DNA of 64,000 nucleotides, from positions 33,585,969-33,649,968 of the forward strand of contig CM043942.1 of assembly GCA_014529385.2 (NCBI GenBank), written 5' to 3'. Shown piece by piece: positions 45,252-56,382 of this stretch (positions are counted from its first letter, which is position 1; every line of letters begins with the position of its first letter). Under the pieces are notes generated by a model that saw only the letters and a list, made by a program, of their open reading frames with translations, was not told where the DNA came from and ran no database searches. The stretch comes from Adiantum capillus-veneris. Lineage: Eukaryota; Streptophyta; Polypodiopsida; Polypodiales; Pteridaceae. The translations under genes and the position numbers were made by a program.

Positions 45252-46208
45252 TGTTGACCGTTGGGTCAACAACACAACATAACTCAAGTTTCGTACCAAA
45301 GTCTTATCTTTTGCGAGTTATGAAATGCTGCGGATTATGGCTATAAACGTCATTTGTAATGAGTAGTTATTCTAGTTTCAGAAGCCGGGGTGCAATGGCA
45401 CTTCGAGATTGTAAATACAAAGCCATTTGACCCTTTCAACCCCATTTTTGGTAAAACCTAAGGTAGCCTTAGTATATAAGTTACCTAGGTCATTTTGTAA
45501 AGAAGAATTTTAATCATAATCAAAGTTTGAGCGCTGCTGTCTACTGTGTGTGAGAGAGAAAGAGAGTGAGTGTGAGCTTCATCCTCCCGCTACGCCTGGC
45601 TCCCTCAACACATTGGAGATCCGACTACACCATTGCTGTAGGCTCGAGGAGAGCTACGCGACGACGCCAAGCATTCCACGCGACACGAAGCGCACACACC
45701 GACACATCTACGAGCTATTTGTGGCCGTAAGTGTATCAAACGATGTCTGTTTTCTGCGTGCTAGTAGTCTATAGAATCGTGGCGACATAAGCTACGCATA
45801 GGTACTCATAAATTTCAGTTTTGGGCACTTTCAAAATTCGGCTCTGTCATCCTACGCGTTTTCCGCAGATGGGTTTTGAGTGAAGGTTTTGAGTGTAGAA
45901 GCTCAGGGATAGGTGTATCCTAGTGAGGGGATGGTGTTCCTTAAGTTTCATACGAATCTGGCATGATTAGGTGAGTTACCTTCCGTATGTGTCTATGTGG
46001 CCAGGTGGTGTAGTTGAGAGCAGTGAGGTTCTTGATTGTGGTATAGTTGGCCTTCTAGAGTGTTGTATGTGTAGGATGGTCTCAGCCTGACAAGCTAAAG
46101 ATATTTTCTCCGTGTGCCTATCGTGTCATCTGTGTCCTCGATTGACATTATGTTGATTTAGGAAGTGTTTGCATGCACTTCATGGGTGTGTGAGTTGCTC
46201 CCGGAACA
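45252..46208 (+). repeat. RLX-1 5' LTR (957 bp)
   Basis: TGTTGACCGTTGGGTCAAC at the start (itself containing a GTTGACC/GGTCAAC inverted pair) to GCTCCCGGAACA at the end. A TATATAA-like stretch (AGTATATAAG, about 45472) lies about 60 bp upstream of a TGTGTGAGAGAGAAAGAGAG block and could be the promoter. CATCCTACGCGT at 45848-45859 is the left half of the leader palindrome. Confidence 0.95.
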
Positions 46209-46209
46209 T

Positions 46210-46227
46210 TGGCGCCGCTGCCGGGGA
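46210..46227 (+). promoter_or_regulatory. Primer-binding site, Asp-tRNA type
   Basis: TGGCGCCGCTGCCGGGGA matches the complement of the plant tRNA-Asp 3' end except at one position (C for T). It lies one base after the LTR. Athila/Tat-type gypsy elements commonly use this primer. Confidence 0.9.
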
Positions 46228-46754
46228 CACAAGGACCTAAGTAGGTTTCCTACTAACACTCGTGTGATGGTTGCTTGATTTAGTTTTGGCTAAAGAAAGC
46301 GTGTTTATTAAGTGGATCCGGAAGAGGATATTCCGTGATCAAGTGGATAGCCAGGAAGCGTGTGACTTACCGAGGGTCTCCGACTAGATAGGTTTAGTTA
46401 GGATCTGTGGATTAGAGTAGGTTGTGGTGTAGAGAGTAGGAGTTGGAATGGTAGATGTGGTGGTAGGTTGACTTGAGAGTCCGTGTGAGGCTAGGAAGCA
46501 ACCAAGACATCAAAATCACCATCTCACATTGATGAGTAGGAGTAGGGTAAGTAGGATATCTTGATTACTCATCTAGAGTACTTTATGCATGTCTTAGTTA
46601 CTGTTAGGCTCATCAGAGAAGTGGAAAACACTAAGTAGGAAAGACGGTAAATTGTGTTTGGAAGCTGATTTGAAGTCCAAATTTTTTTGTGATTATTGCT
46701 GAGAGCTCTATAGAGCATAGGGAATACTACTGCCAGAAAAAAATTGCATTTTAA

Positions 46755-48365
46755 GACAGTAGACATCCTACGCGTGGGATGTCTCCAGGGCACTTTTGGA
46801 AGGGAATTTGGGAAAACTGAGGTTACCAGTGGGTTCAGAGGGTAGGTTTTACCCTAGTAACGTATTGACTTGGGTGTTTTTCCCTATTTTTGTTGACCAA
46901 AAGCCAAAAGGCAGAGTCAGAAAACGTAAAACTTTAGAAAAGGCTTAATTTGAGTGATTTTTGGCATGTTTTTGCAATTGTGAAGCATACTTGCACTTGC
47001 TGAGAGCATAAGGAAGCATCAGGGACACTTCAGTCTGAAAAAATAAGCAGTAGACATCCTATGCATAGGATGTCTATAGGGTGATCTGGGCACTTTTTTG
47101 AAAATTTGAGGTTACCACTGTGTTTAGAAGGTAGGTTTTACCCTATTTTCACATGGAAAGTGGAAATTTGACCAAATTTTGACAGATCAAAGCCAAAAGA
47201 TGAGAATTGCCAGACATCCTACCCAAATTGTGTCCAAGGCCTAATTTTGAGACCAAACCATAGGATGACTCCATAGGCATGTTCTAAATGTTGTATTGAG
47301 TGCATGTGATAAATTTCATCTCATTTGGGTCAGTGAAAGTGAAGATTGAACAGACTTTAGCGTTTTTGGAGAGACAAAAGGCAAGAATAGCTAGTTTTGG
47401 GGTCTTTTGAGATCCAAACTCAAATCTAAGCATACCAATGGGTTGCTGAAGACTAGGGGGATCTTTGATCCAAGTTTGGGTTCCTTCTGAGAAAAAAGAC
47501 ATCCTACGCGTAGGATGTCTACTGCATAATTCTGAAACCAAAATTCTACTGTGACCATACCATGCTGTCATATAGCCTTAGATAAGCCTCCTAGGCAAAT
47601 TTGGTCCAATTTGGAGTTGATTTGACTTAGGAATTCATCAGAACAGACGTCATGCTTTTGGAACAGATTCTTGATCATTTGACCAACCTATAGGTGTCAG
47701 AATCAAAAAGTAAAAATAGCTGTGAGCTTAGCACATCAAGGGGAAGCTATAGTGCAAGTTTGAGGTGAAACAGAGCAAAAAGACATCCTACGCGTAGGAT
47801 GTCTCTAGGGTCATAAAGTGGTCAAAATTCTACTTTGGCCATATAGGGAGGTTCTAAGTGTCTCAAGGATTCTAGAACTTTTTTTCAAAAGTAAATTTGG
47901 ACCTTGTTTGGCCTATTTACCAAGCAAAGACAAGAATTGTCAGACATCCTACTCTTGGAGTGCACTAGAAGCTTATGCAGCCCAAATCTTGACCTATTGG
48001 CATCCAAATTCAATTTTGAGCATACCATTGGGTTGCTGAGCACTAGGAGAATCTTGAGATGAAGTTTGGACAAATTCTGAGCAGTTAGACATCCTACGCG
48101 TAGGATGTCTCCAGCTTGATTTAGGACTCCAAACCAACCTATGAGCACACCACTGTGATCAACACATCAAGGAGAAGCTGGGGTGAAAATTTCAAGTCAT
48201 TCTGAGCAAAAAGACATCCTACGCGTAGGATGTATCAAGGCCATTTTTAGGTCCAAATGAAATTCTGAGCATACCATTGTGTTGCTGGACTTAAGGGGAG
48301 TCTCTGGATCAAATTTTGTTAAATTCTGAGCATATAGACATCCTACGCGTAGGATGTCTCTAGGC
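46755..48365 (+). repeat. RLX-1 leader palindrome array
   Basis: Seven palindromes with core ACATCCTACGCGTAGGATGT lie between PBS and gag: 46761-46784 (one mismatch), 47051-47076 (perfect 26 bp, centre ATGCAT), 47497-47520, 47781-47804, 48087-48110, 48212-48235 (outer mismatch) and 48336-48359. Half-sites occur at 47211 and 47942. Spacings are about 124, 125, 145, 160 and 285-290 bp, roughly one or two units of a degenerate repeat. The surrounding unit text (TTCTGAGCA before, TCTCTAGG and ACCATTG(G/T)GTTGCTG after) is far more diverged than the palindromes. Confidence 0.92.
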
Positions 48366-48812
48366 CAGTTTTAGGGTTAAACTGTAAATTTGACCATACA
48401 GAAGTGTTCACAGTGTCACAGAGATCCCAAATCTTCTTTAAAATTGAAGTGGGCTCATTTTGACCATTCTAAACTGCATTTCACTGTTTTGGCCATAACT
48501 TTCACAAACGGTATCGGATCGGAAAAGTTTTTATATCAAAACGTAGCCTGAGAGCGGCTCTACAGATCTTAGAGCAAAACATGAACTAAATGATGCCATA
48601 GTAACCATTTAGTTCAACTTTGAAAAAAAAACGTCGTTTGAGGCCTCAAAATACATCCGCAAGTTAGGGGTGTCTGAAAGCGACAATTTGCGAGAATTGT
48701 GACGAAACGGTGGCGGTTTTGGACATAGTTTCGACTTTTCCCTAACCAAAGAACTTGAACACAGTGGACTAAGTCTACTTGAATCAAGCAAAAGCTCTTA
48801 AGCCCAGAAATC

Positions 48813-50849
48813 ATGTCTACCCTAGATTCAAACGCAGCTTACACAAGCTTGGAGATCCCGACGATAGAGGAATATCCTCCCACAATGGATCTTCCAAACT
48901 TGCAATTGATAAAGATCCATCTTGTTGAGAGAGTTTGGATGATTAGTCATGAGAGTGAAGGACTATATAGATACATTAACGACAATGAGGTCAATCTTTA
49001 TAGGTGCTCAAATCCATACCTAGAAGAGATAACGTATTACAAGCTCTTATATGTCTACACAAATGGAATCGACTGTCAATGGAGATCTATAGTTGTCGAC
49101 AAGTATGGACGAGAATACAGAGTTGTAGAAAGCACAAATCCATAGACTGTACTAGAAAGAGGTGGATATTTGGTCAATGAAGGACCACAAATGCCTCCAC
49201 CCAACACGAGAATTCCTATAGGAATTCCAAGAAGAGAGCCACCAGGATTCCCTTCAAGAGCGATAACGAGAGAAGGATTGGGAGAGTCTCTGGTTAAACT
49301 TGTAGACAATCGACGAGTTAGACCATCCCAAGTCCAGAAATGGGCAAACAGAAAATACTCCGGAGATAAAGATCCGAGAGATCACGTAACGTCTTTTAGA
49401 AGAGTGATTATAGCAGAGGAAGTTTCAGATTTTGCGACACAGTTTGCGGGATTTGGATTGACTCTAGAAGATGATGTAGCTATATGGTTCGACTCGGTGG
49501 AAAAATGGGATTTTGAGACCCTAGATGAGCTGTTTGAGGAGTTTATTGAAGAATTCTCGCCAAAAGGCATTGCTCACAACACGGTCTCGCAAATCCATAG
49601 ATTCAAACAGAAAGAGAATGAATCAGTACGCAAAGCATCATTATAGCTCAAGAGATATGTTAAGCTCTGTCCGAGAGCCGAATTACCTACGCAAGCACGA
49701 CTGATGCTGATCTTTATCCAGGGAATGAGACATGCGGGCCTTCAGAAGGATCTGCATATGATAAGGAGGATGACGCTAAACGAGTTGATCAAAGAAGCTC
49801 TTTATCTAGTGGATAACTGTGAGGCATACAAAGAAAAGGACTTAAAGAGTCAAGCAGATGACACATCCTCTCAGCATAGTGTTTCATAGATAAGTGAGTC
49901 CATTGCCAAGCCAACGGCACCTATTGATCAAGAAAAGCTTATCGACGACTTGGTCAAGAGGTTGATTCCTCTTGTAAGGTCTGATTCGGGAGAGCCGAAG
50001 TGGTGTGAAATTGAGAGAAAATGGACGAACCATACGGAGGAAGAGTGCTATTATAGCATGGAAAATGCTAGGGAGAGGTATGTACAACATGTTCCAAAAG
50101 CACCTACTCCACCTAGATACATACGGAGAATGCGCCAAGACCAGTAGGAGTTTTAAGGCCACAGCTTGTCTTAGGACAACAACCTCCGCTGCCAGGTGCT
50201 AGAATGCAAGTAGACATGAGATAAATGCCAATGATGGAAGCATCAAATAAACCAACCCCAGTACCAGCTACAATGTGGTATAGCAACCAAAGTGAGTACT
50301 ACCCTTCGGAGCAACAAAAATGTGAGAGAAACACATGGAGTGGTGAGGCCGGTACAACCTCCACCTCCTGGGTTTCAGTCGAAAGAAAGAAGGTATGAAA
50401 TGGACGAAAGGACATTGCGATTCATTGCAAATAGCAGCTTATCTAGGTCAAAGCTTGCTTATAGCCAAGAGGAAATGCTAAAATAATCTCCTCAACCAGA
50501 GACAGATTGTCACAAAAGTCGTGACAACCACTTGGCCAAACAATGTTCTCATACGGAGATCACTGAAGTAAATGCCTATTGTCTTGAGTGTGGCATCACT
50601 CACTTGATCCCCGATTGCCCGAAAAAACCAAACCAAATCAGGAAAATCACGACAAATGTATTAGGGATTGTTCAGCTCCCTAGTAGCTTAGAAAATGAAA
50701 ATGTTGTACCAGTTCAAGTAGTTACGAGAGCACAAGCTCAAAAGAAAGCTGATGAGAATCTAGAGACAAAGAACACGAAAAGTGTCATGAGTCCAAAGAC
50801 AGATGATGGACCAAAGACAGACGCAAAAAACCAAGAGCAAACGGAATAA
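48813..50849 (+). pseudogene. RLX-1 gag with two zinc-knuckle-like motifs
   Basis: One frame from MSTLDSNAAYTSLEIPTIEE to 50849, broken by in-frame stops at 49143, 49644 and 49887 and further stops between 50145 and 50485. The capsid part reads RRVRPSQVQKWANRKYSGDK, DPRDHVTSFRRVI and FAGFGLTLEDDVAIWFDSVE, then FIEEFSPKGIAHNTVSQIHR with FKQKENES. LMLIFIQGMRHAGLQKDL is the capsid end. Two cysteine motifs follow: KWCEIERKWTNHTEEECYY, in which the second Cys of the knuckle is lost, and YCLECGITHLIPDCPKK, C-x2-C-x3-H-x4-C and one residue short. Gag would form particles and bind element RNA. Start chosen at the first ATG of the frame. Confidence 0.82.
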
Positions 50850-51960
50850 TTGGAAAGCTAGAAAGACTAGGATGAAAGCACGCAGGGAACGAGAGCAAAA
50901 ATCCCTAGCTGAGAAGCTCACCGAAGCTGAGGAGAAGATAAAACAACATGAGGAAAAGGAGGCACCTTCTCTTACACAAATGGTTAAACCTCTAGAAGAA
51001 CCATCCACGGATGAGAAACCGAGAAGTGCTAGTTCAGGAGGATCTGTGTTGGCAAAGAAGGTTAATGAGACATTAGATGCCCTCTTGAAAGCCTATGATG
51101 TGAGGCTCAAAAACAACCAAACCCAAGAACACAGGTGGATGACATATCCCTATGCGGAACTAAAAAAACAAAGGTTTGAAATGTGCCAGAAAATGATTCA
51201 AACAACCCAAGCTTTACTAGAACCACCAGTTGCAAAACTTGAGGATGTGATCCGTGTCATGCCTACACAAGTAATCCCACCAAACCAGGAACTAAAAGAG
51301 CCAGATTCTAGTCACGAGCACAAATCAAACCTCAAAGACCCAGCATTAGAACCAAGGGCAGTACTGAATACCACGGATAACTCTTCTGAGGGATTTCACC
51401 AAGCTATACCTGAGGATTGTAAAGAGATAGAGGGTCTTGACGAATTGTGGAAACAAGTCAGAGAGGCCAATGAAGCCGATGACCTAAGAGGACGAGTAGA
51501 CAAGACTGGTGATGAACGAGGAGTGTTTCTACCACCAATAGAGGAATTTGAGACTGGATCTCAAATGAATCTAGACGTGCGATCGTATTGGGGCGACAAA
51601 GGATCTGTACAATCGATGGATAGTCAACCCCATTCGCTAAGAACACTACCATCATACATGGGAGAGTACGAGACCAAGTCAGATGTGGTTGCAGTCCCAT
51701 CACAGAGACTGTCTCCCAACAAGGCCATCGATTCAAAGGGGCTAGTAGATATTCTATCTACCCCAGTCACCTGTACAATAATGTTAGCCGAGTTGCTCAG
51801 AATAAGACCAAACATGTGGGCTAATGTGGGTAAATGTCTAGAGAAATTTGGTGTAAAAACCCCAATGACTCAAATTGAGGAGGGCATCAAAGAGCTTGAA
51901 ATGCCTCAACTAAATACTAGGCTAGTGCCATTAAACAAGGTAGGCGAGTATTACGAGGGA
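50803..51960 (+). pseudogene. RLX-1 Gag-protease linker, coiled-coil-like
   Basis: A +1 frame overlapping the gag end, open for 432 codons to 52101. The start is strongly charged (ARREREQKSLAEKLTEAEEK followed by IKQHEEKEAP), with a heptad-like pattern suggesting a coiled coil. Then come VLAKKVNETLDALLKAYDVR, Pro/Glu-rich stretches, and LRIRPNMWANVGKCLEKFGV just before the protease. No enzyme domain. Between gag and protease, many plant gypsy elements have only a short linker; this one is unusually long, about 390 residues. Confidence 0.7.
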
Positions 51961-52676
51961 GAAGATGGAAGCACCACCCTTCCTGTGGAATTCAATAATG
52001 TAAAAACCATGGCAATCCTTGAGAGTGGAGCTGGTGTGGCCATTGCAACCAAAGAGGTTTGGAAAAAATGGGGAAAACCTGCCTTGATATCACACGAATG
52101 ACCCTGCAGCTTGCAGACGGACACAAGGAAAAGCCCCTAGGACTGCTAGAAAAAGTACTTGTTACTTCTTGTGGCATTGAATATGAACACACTTTTGCTG
52201 TTGTTGACTTTGGCAAGAAGAACAACTATGACATCATTCTGGGAAGACCATTCATGCGACAATTGAAAATGGTCAAAGATTGGGGTTATGACCATATATA
52301 CCTGAGACATATGGAAACCATAACAAAGATAAACTTGAGGGACCATAGCTATAGGGATGTGATGAGAACAACGGTTGAGGAGTTTGATTCCGCCACAGTA
52401 GTAGGATCAGAACTTCCAGCTTGGTTAGGTAAGCCTAAAGAACTGTGGATGTGTGGAGCTTCACAATGTGGTAGCTTGAAACTTGAGGAATGTATCCTAG
52501 AGCGGGTTATAGAGGATATGGACTATATCCCAGAACCATTTCCTGAAGAAGAGTTAGAGCCTTTTGGATGGGAACACATCTTGGCTACTCTGGACATGTG
52601 CACCGTGGAGGATGCTCCCACAACAAAGTTTTGTGAGATGAAAATGGCTATGATGTCATTCCTTATTTTGCAGTGA
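51961..52676 (+). pseudogene. RLX-1 aspartic protease, catalytic Asp replaced
   Basis: The first motif is TTLPVEFNNVKTMAILESGA followed by GVAIATKEVWKKWGKP (end of the 50803-52101 frame). The family expects I/L-D-S-G-A; the catalytic Asp codon here encodes Glu. A frame change at 52059-52101 leads to LQLADGHKEKPLGLLEKVLV, CGIEYEHTFAVVDFGKK and NNYDIILGRPFMRQLKMVKD, with the second motif I-I-L-G-R-P-F-M-R intact. The frame ends at 52676. Similarity to the RLX-2 protease (18480-18893) is obvious over about 70 residues. With Glu for Asp and a frame change it is probably inactive. Protease would cleave Gag. Confidence 0.82.
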
Positions 52677-53742
52677 GTGTAATCTAGGAAAATGAAGAGA
52701 ACCAGACATCAACAAGCTCTCGAAATAAGGAGCAAACAAAGAAATGTGGAGAATCAAAAAAAGAAGAAGACGACGAGTTCTATGACTCTGTAGAACACTT
52801 CGAGCTTCAAGAAGATCAACGACCCGGGAATCAATGTCATCGCTACACGAATAAAGTGCATCAAAAGTGGATTCCAAAGTCCTCCGTGAAAACACAGCCA
52901 CCACAATCATCCTCATACATGGCTCCTAATAAGGATGCAAAGAATCAGCTAGGAGAATACGACCAGAGCAACGAGCTAACAATGCTCTAATCAATGGGCT
53001 AGAAAAGTCCTCCAAGAAACTACCACCCATGAGAAAACAGACAGTAACTTTCCACTACCAGCCAAAAAATCAAGGGAAAGTACAAGAAGTCAACCTTGCT
53101 GAGGATAGTAGCGATAGTGATGAATCTTACGACATCCCTTATCATCAACTCAGGCCATCACTATCACCAACTCCTTCAGCAACAACCATGACAGGTCAAA
53201 AGAACAGGACAACAAGTCAAAGCCAAAAAGCTCAACAAATCTGGATACCAAAAAGCCAGATCGGCCAAAAACAGATATGGATCAAGAAGACAAAGATCTC
53301 TAATGACAAATCACAAGATCCAACACCAAAACAAAAGCAAGGAAAGCGTGCACGAATGGGTAAGAATATCACAAAATTGCAAGCTTTCACAACTCAGGTT
53401 TGGGCTCCAACGAAGTTGATTCAAGCACGAAAAAGTCAGGAATTCATTTGGATTCCAAAACAACCACAGTATCAACTTTCAAAGCCTGAATCCCATTCCC
53501 AACCAAGCGTACAAGGGCTGCAACAAAGACCATTGTTGACTCACACAACAAAAAGGTGGATCCCAAAGAAGTCTCTTCAAACACAAACGAAGCACGGGCA
53601 AGTATGGGCTCCCAAATGAGAGCCAGCAACAAAACAACCAATAATCGCAAAGAAATGGGTCCCAAAGAAGAACAACAAAACTGCTGTCAGTGCATCGCCG
53701 CTTGAATTCTTACAATTCTTCCTACGATTACAGTACAGTTAG
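52677..53742 (+). pseudogene. RLX-1 W-[IVA]-P-K repeat region
   Basis: This lies downstream of protease where RT would be expected. Frames are broken, but a peptide rich in Lys, Gln, Ser and Thr recurs around short aromatic motifs: QKWIPKSSVKTQ (about 52858), QQIWIPKSQ, QKQIWIKKTK, TQVWAPTKL, EFIWIPKQP, KRWIPKKSL, GQVWAPK (stop at 53617) and KKWVPKKNN, ending at a TAG at 53740. Eight motifs are spaced 10 to 40 residues apart. The upstream acidic part has EFYDSVEHFELQEDQRPGN. No signal peptide or hydrophobic segment, so an envelope role is unlikely. RLX-2 has the same arrangement. The high Lys content could fit RNA or DNA binding; that is inference. Confidence 0.7.
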
Positions 53743-55443
53743 AAGAGAGCAAGTCGCTTCAATCAAGCAACGATACAGGAGCTTCAAAGACCATTACATT
53801 GCTTAGAATAGGAAGCCTCGCCAACAAATGCCAATAAGCAAATTGCTTATACCCACATCTTGCACAACATAAATCTTTTCCATGCATTGACTGTGTATGC
53901 ATAATAGGGCTACATTACAAGGCCTGCATAGGTACAACTTTTAATTGCCCAAGCACAATACATAACCTTTGCGATACCCTGTCGTAAAGGATGACTCCAA
54001 ATAGGAAGGGGGGAGGCATTCTGAATGCGGACCTAACATTATGACTATTAGAGGGCAATGTTTTGTGAGAGGCATTGAATTTTTGCGTTTTATTATGATA
54101 TTTTTTGACAAAATTTAGAGTATATGCCCTCATAGTAGTGTTACAGAGAAGTATGGGGACAAAATCCATATATGAGCCCCTAGGGACATGTGTATAGTGT
54201 ACATAGCATTTAGATTTCTATTTGAATGAATTTTCTTTTGTTAAGTTTTTTTAAGATTTTCTTAGTTTATTATTAAGAAAAAATAAAAAAATCCATAATC
54301 CACATGAAGAAAAGACTGACGAGAGACCTGAGCACTACAAAGAGAAGAAGGTACAGGGAAACGATGAAACTTTACGAAGTATGTCTCAGCAGCCACTACA
54401 ACAGCCGAAGAACTTGTCACAAAGTAGTGTCAACAGGCAACCGACAAGTCATAAAAGTCAGAGTCGAGTAGCTAAGCCACAAAATGAGTGAGGTGTTAGT
54501 CCCAAAGCTTCAAGTAATATTCTCTGTGGTCTAAGCGTCTTAGCTATTCTAGGTACTGCTCAAGCTGGAAGAGTTGAGCATATTTACGTTGTGTCACTTA
54601 TCCTGGTATAGGTGAGCAAAAGAGTCGAAGTCTAAGTACTTAAGTCTGGTGAAGTGAAGGAGAAGGTCCAAAAGACACTCACGTACTGAGCACAGTGAGA
54701 TACGAGTGGAGAAACTTCTACATCGACAACCCTTCTTGGAAAGGTGGAAGCTATTGAGACATCTTTTGATGTCACATGTGCTACATTCATTCCTCGAAAC
54801 ACCCATCATCTCCTTCTTTCACATGGGATGCTTTTGTTGACAAATTTCTCATATGCATATAGAGTGTCCCATAATTGGCACTTGCATCAGGCACTCTTTC
54901 CGTGTTTCACCCAAGAACTCACCTTTCATGAACATGTATTTCACGTTCAACTGCTCAACTCCAATAAGAGCGTATACCAAAGGCATTTTTTTCCCACCGG
55001 GTTTTTTCCCTTTGGTCATCCAGGTTTTAGACACTAATCTAAAGACACCTATTACCATACTCTTGTACATATTCCTTCTACATCAACAATAAGGAAATGC
55101 TACTCAAATCAATTGACAAATGAATTGGAGCACCAATTTCAGATCATAGCATACTTCTCCTCAATGGCGAATCAAAGAATGGCCTACAATGACAAAGCTG
55201 CAGACAACACTAATAACATGATTGCACAGGAACAAAGAAGTCCCCAATGAAGAAGAGCAGACATAAAAGTAATCAGAGGATCTCAAAAGATGAATGGTTA
55301 TGATGATAGATGTCCGCTCTAATGGATCATAGTTCTTGTTGTGGTTCAACAAAGCTACAAGCAGTGCAACAAATGAAGCCAAAACGACAGCAAAGACCAC
55401 ATCGCCATCGACAATCAGGTCATGTCGGGGACGACATGAACGC
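53743..55443 (+). other. RLX-1 3' non-coding tail
   Basis: No conserved frame. The short ORFs on either strand show no domain. It is comparable to the 1.2-kb tail of RLX-2. Confidence 0.6.
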
Positions 55444-55455
55444 GGAAGGGGGGAG
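55444..55455 (+). promoter_or_regulatory. RLX-1 polypurine tract
   Basis: GGAAGGGGGGAG directly before the 3' LTR; near-identical to the RLX-2 tract. Confidence 0.93.
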
Positions 55456-56382
55456 TGTTGACCGCAGGGTCAACAACACAACATAACTCAAGTTTCGTAC
55501 CAAAGTCTTATCTTTTGCGAGTTATGAAATGCTGCGGATTATGGCTATAAACGTCATTTGTAATGAGTAGTTATTCTAGTTTCAGAAGCCGGGGTGCAAT
55601 GGCACTTCCAGATTGTAAATACAAAGCCATTTGACCCTTTCAACCCCATTTTTGGTTAAACCTAAGGTAGCCTTAGTATATAAGGTACCTAGGTCATTTT
55701 GTAAAAGGAGACTTTAATCATAATCAAAACTTTAGCGCTGCCGTCTACTGTGTGTGAGAGAGAAAGAGAGTGAGCGTGAGCTTTATCCTCTAGCTACGCC
55801 CAGCTCGCTCAACACATTGGAGATCCGACTGCACCATTGCTGTAGGCTCGAGGAGAGATACGCGACAACGCCAAACATTCCACGCAAGACGAAGCGCACA
55901 TGCCGACGCATATACGAGCTATTTGTGGCCGTAAGTGTATCAAACGATGTATGTTTTTTGCGTCCTAGTAGTCAATAGAATCGTGGCGACATAAGCTACG
56001 CATAGGTACTCATAAATTTCAGTTTCGGGGACTTTCAAAAAATTTCTCTGTCATCCTACGCGTTTTCCGCAGATGGGTTTAGAGTGAGGGTTTTGAGTGT
56101 AGAAGCTTAGGGACAGGTGTATCCTAGTGAGGGGATGGTGTTCCTTAAGTTTCGTACGAATCTGGCATGATTAGGTGAGTTACCTTCCGTATGTGTGTAT
56201 GTGGCTAGGTGGTGTAGTTGAGAGCAGTGAGGTTCTTGATTGTGGTATAGTTGGCCTTCTAGAGTGTTGTATGTGTAGGATGGTCTCAGTCTGACAAGCT
56301 AAAGAGATTTCCTCCGTGTGCCTATCGTGTCATCTGTGTCCTCGATTGACATTATGTTGATCTAGGTAGTATTTGCATGCAC
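55456..56382 (+). repeat. RLX-1 3' LTR, 3' end lost
   Basis: Collinear with the 5' LTR from TGTTGACCGCAGGG to TTTGCATGCAC, then it breaks. The last 28 bp or so (to GGAACA) are missing. It differs from the 5' LTR at many positions (for example around 55708-55740 and 55785-55815), several of which are shared with the inverted piece that follows. Confidence 0.92.

Noticed and set aside
45550-45774. Short ORF repeated at 55754 and (inverted) 56597-56821
   Set aside because: It lies within the RLX-1 LTR and recurs only because the LTR does. It has no domain. Translation cannot be excluded but nothing supports it.
46755-48365. CRISPR array
   Set aside because: The repeats are palindromes with irregular 125-290-bp spacing in related flanking units, inside an LTR element leader of a plant genome, with no cas genes.
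46755-48365. microRNA hairpins
   Set aside because: The palindromes have almost no loop, and a perfect 24-bp palindrome folds to about 11 bp stems, too short for a plant microRNA precursor. Pairing between different copies remains possible.
52677-53742. Envelope-like gene in RLX-1
   Set aside because: It occupies a 3' position as env-like genes do, but no signal peptide, hydrophobic fusion-type or transmembrane segment is visible. The region is highly charged and repetitive.
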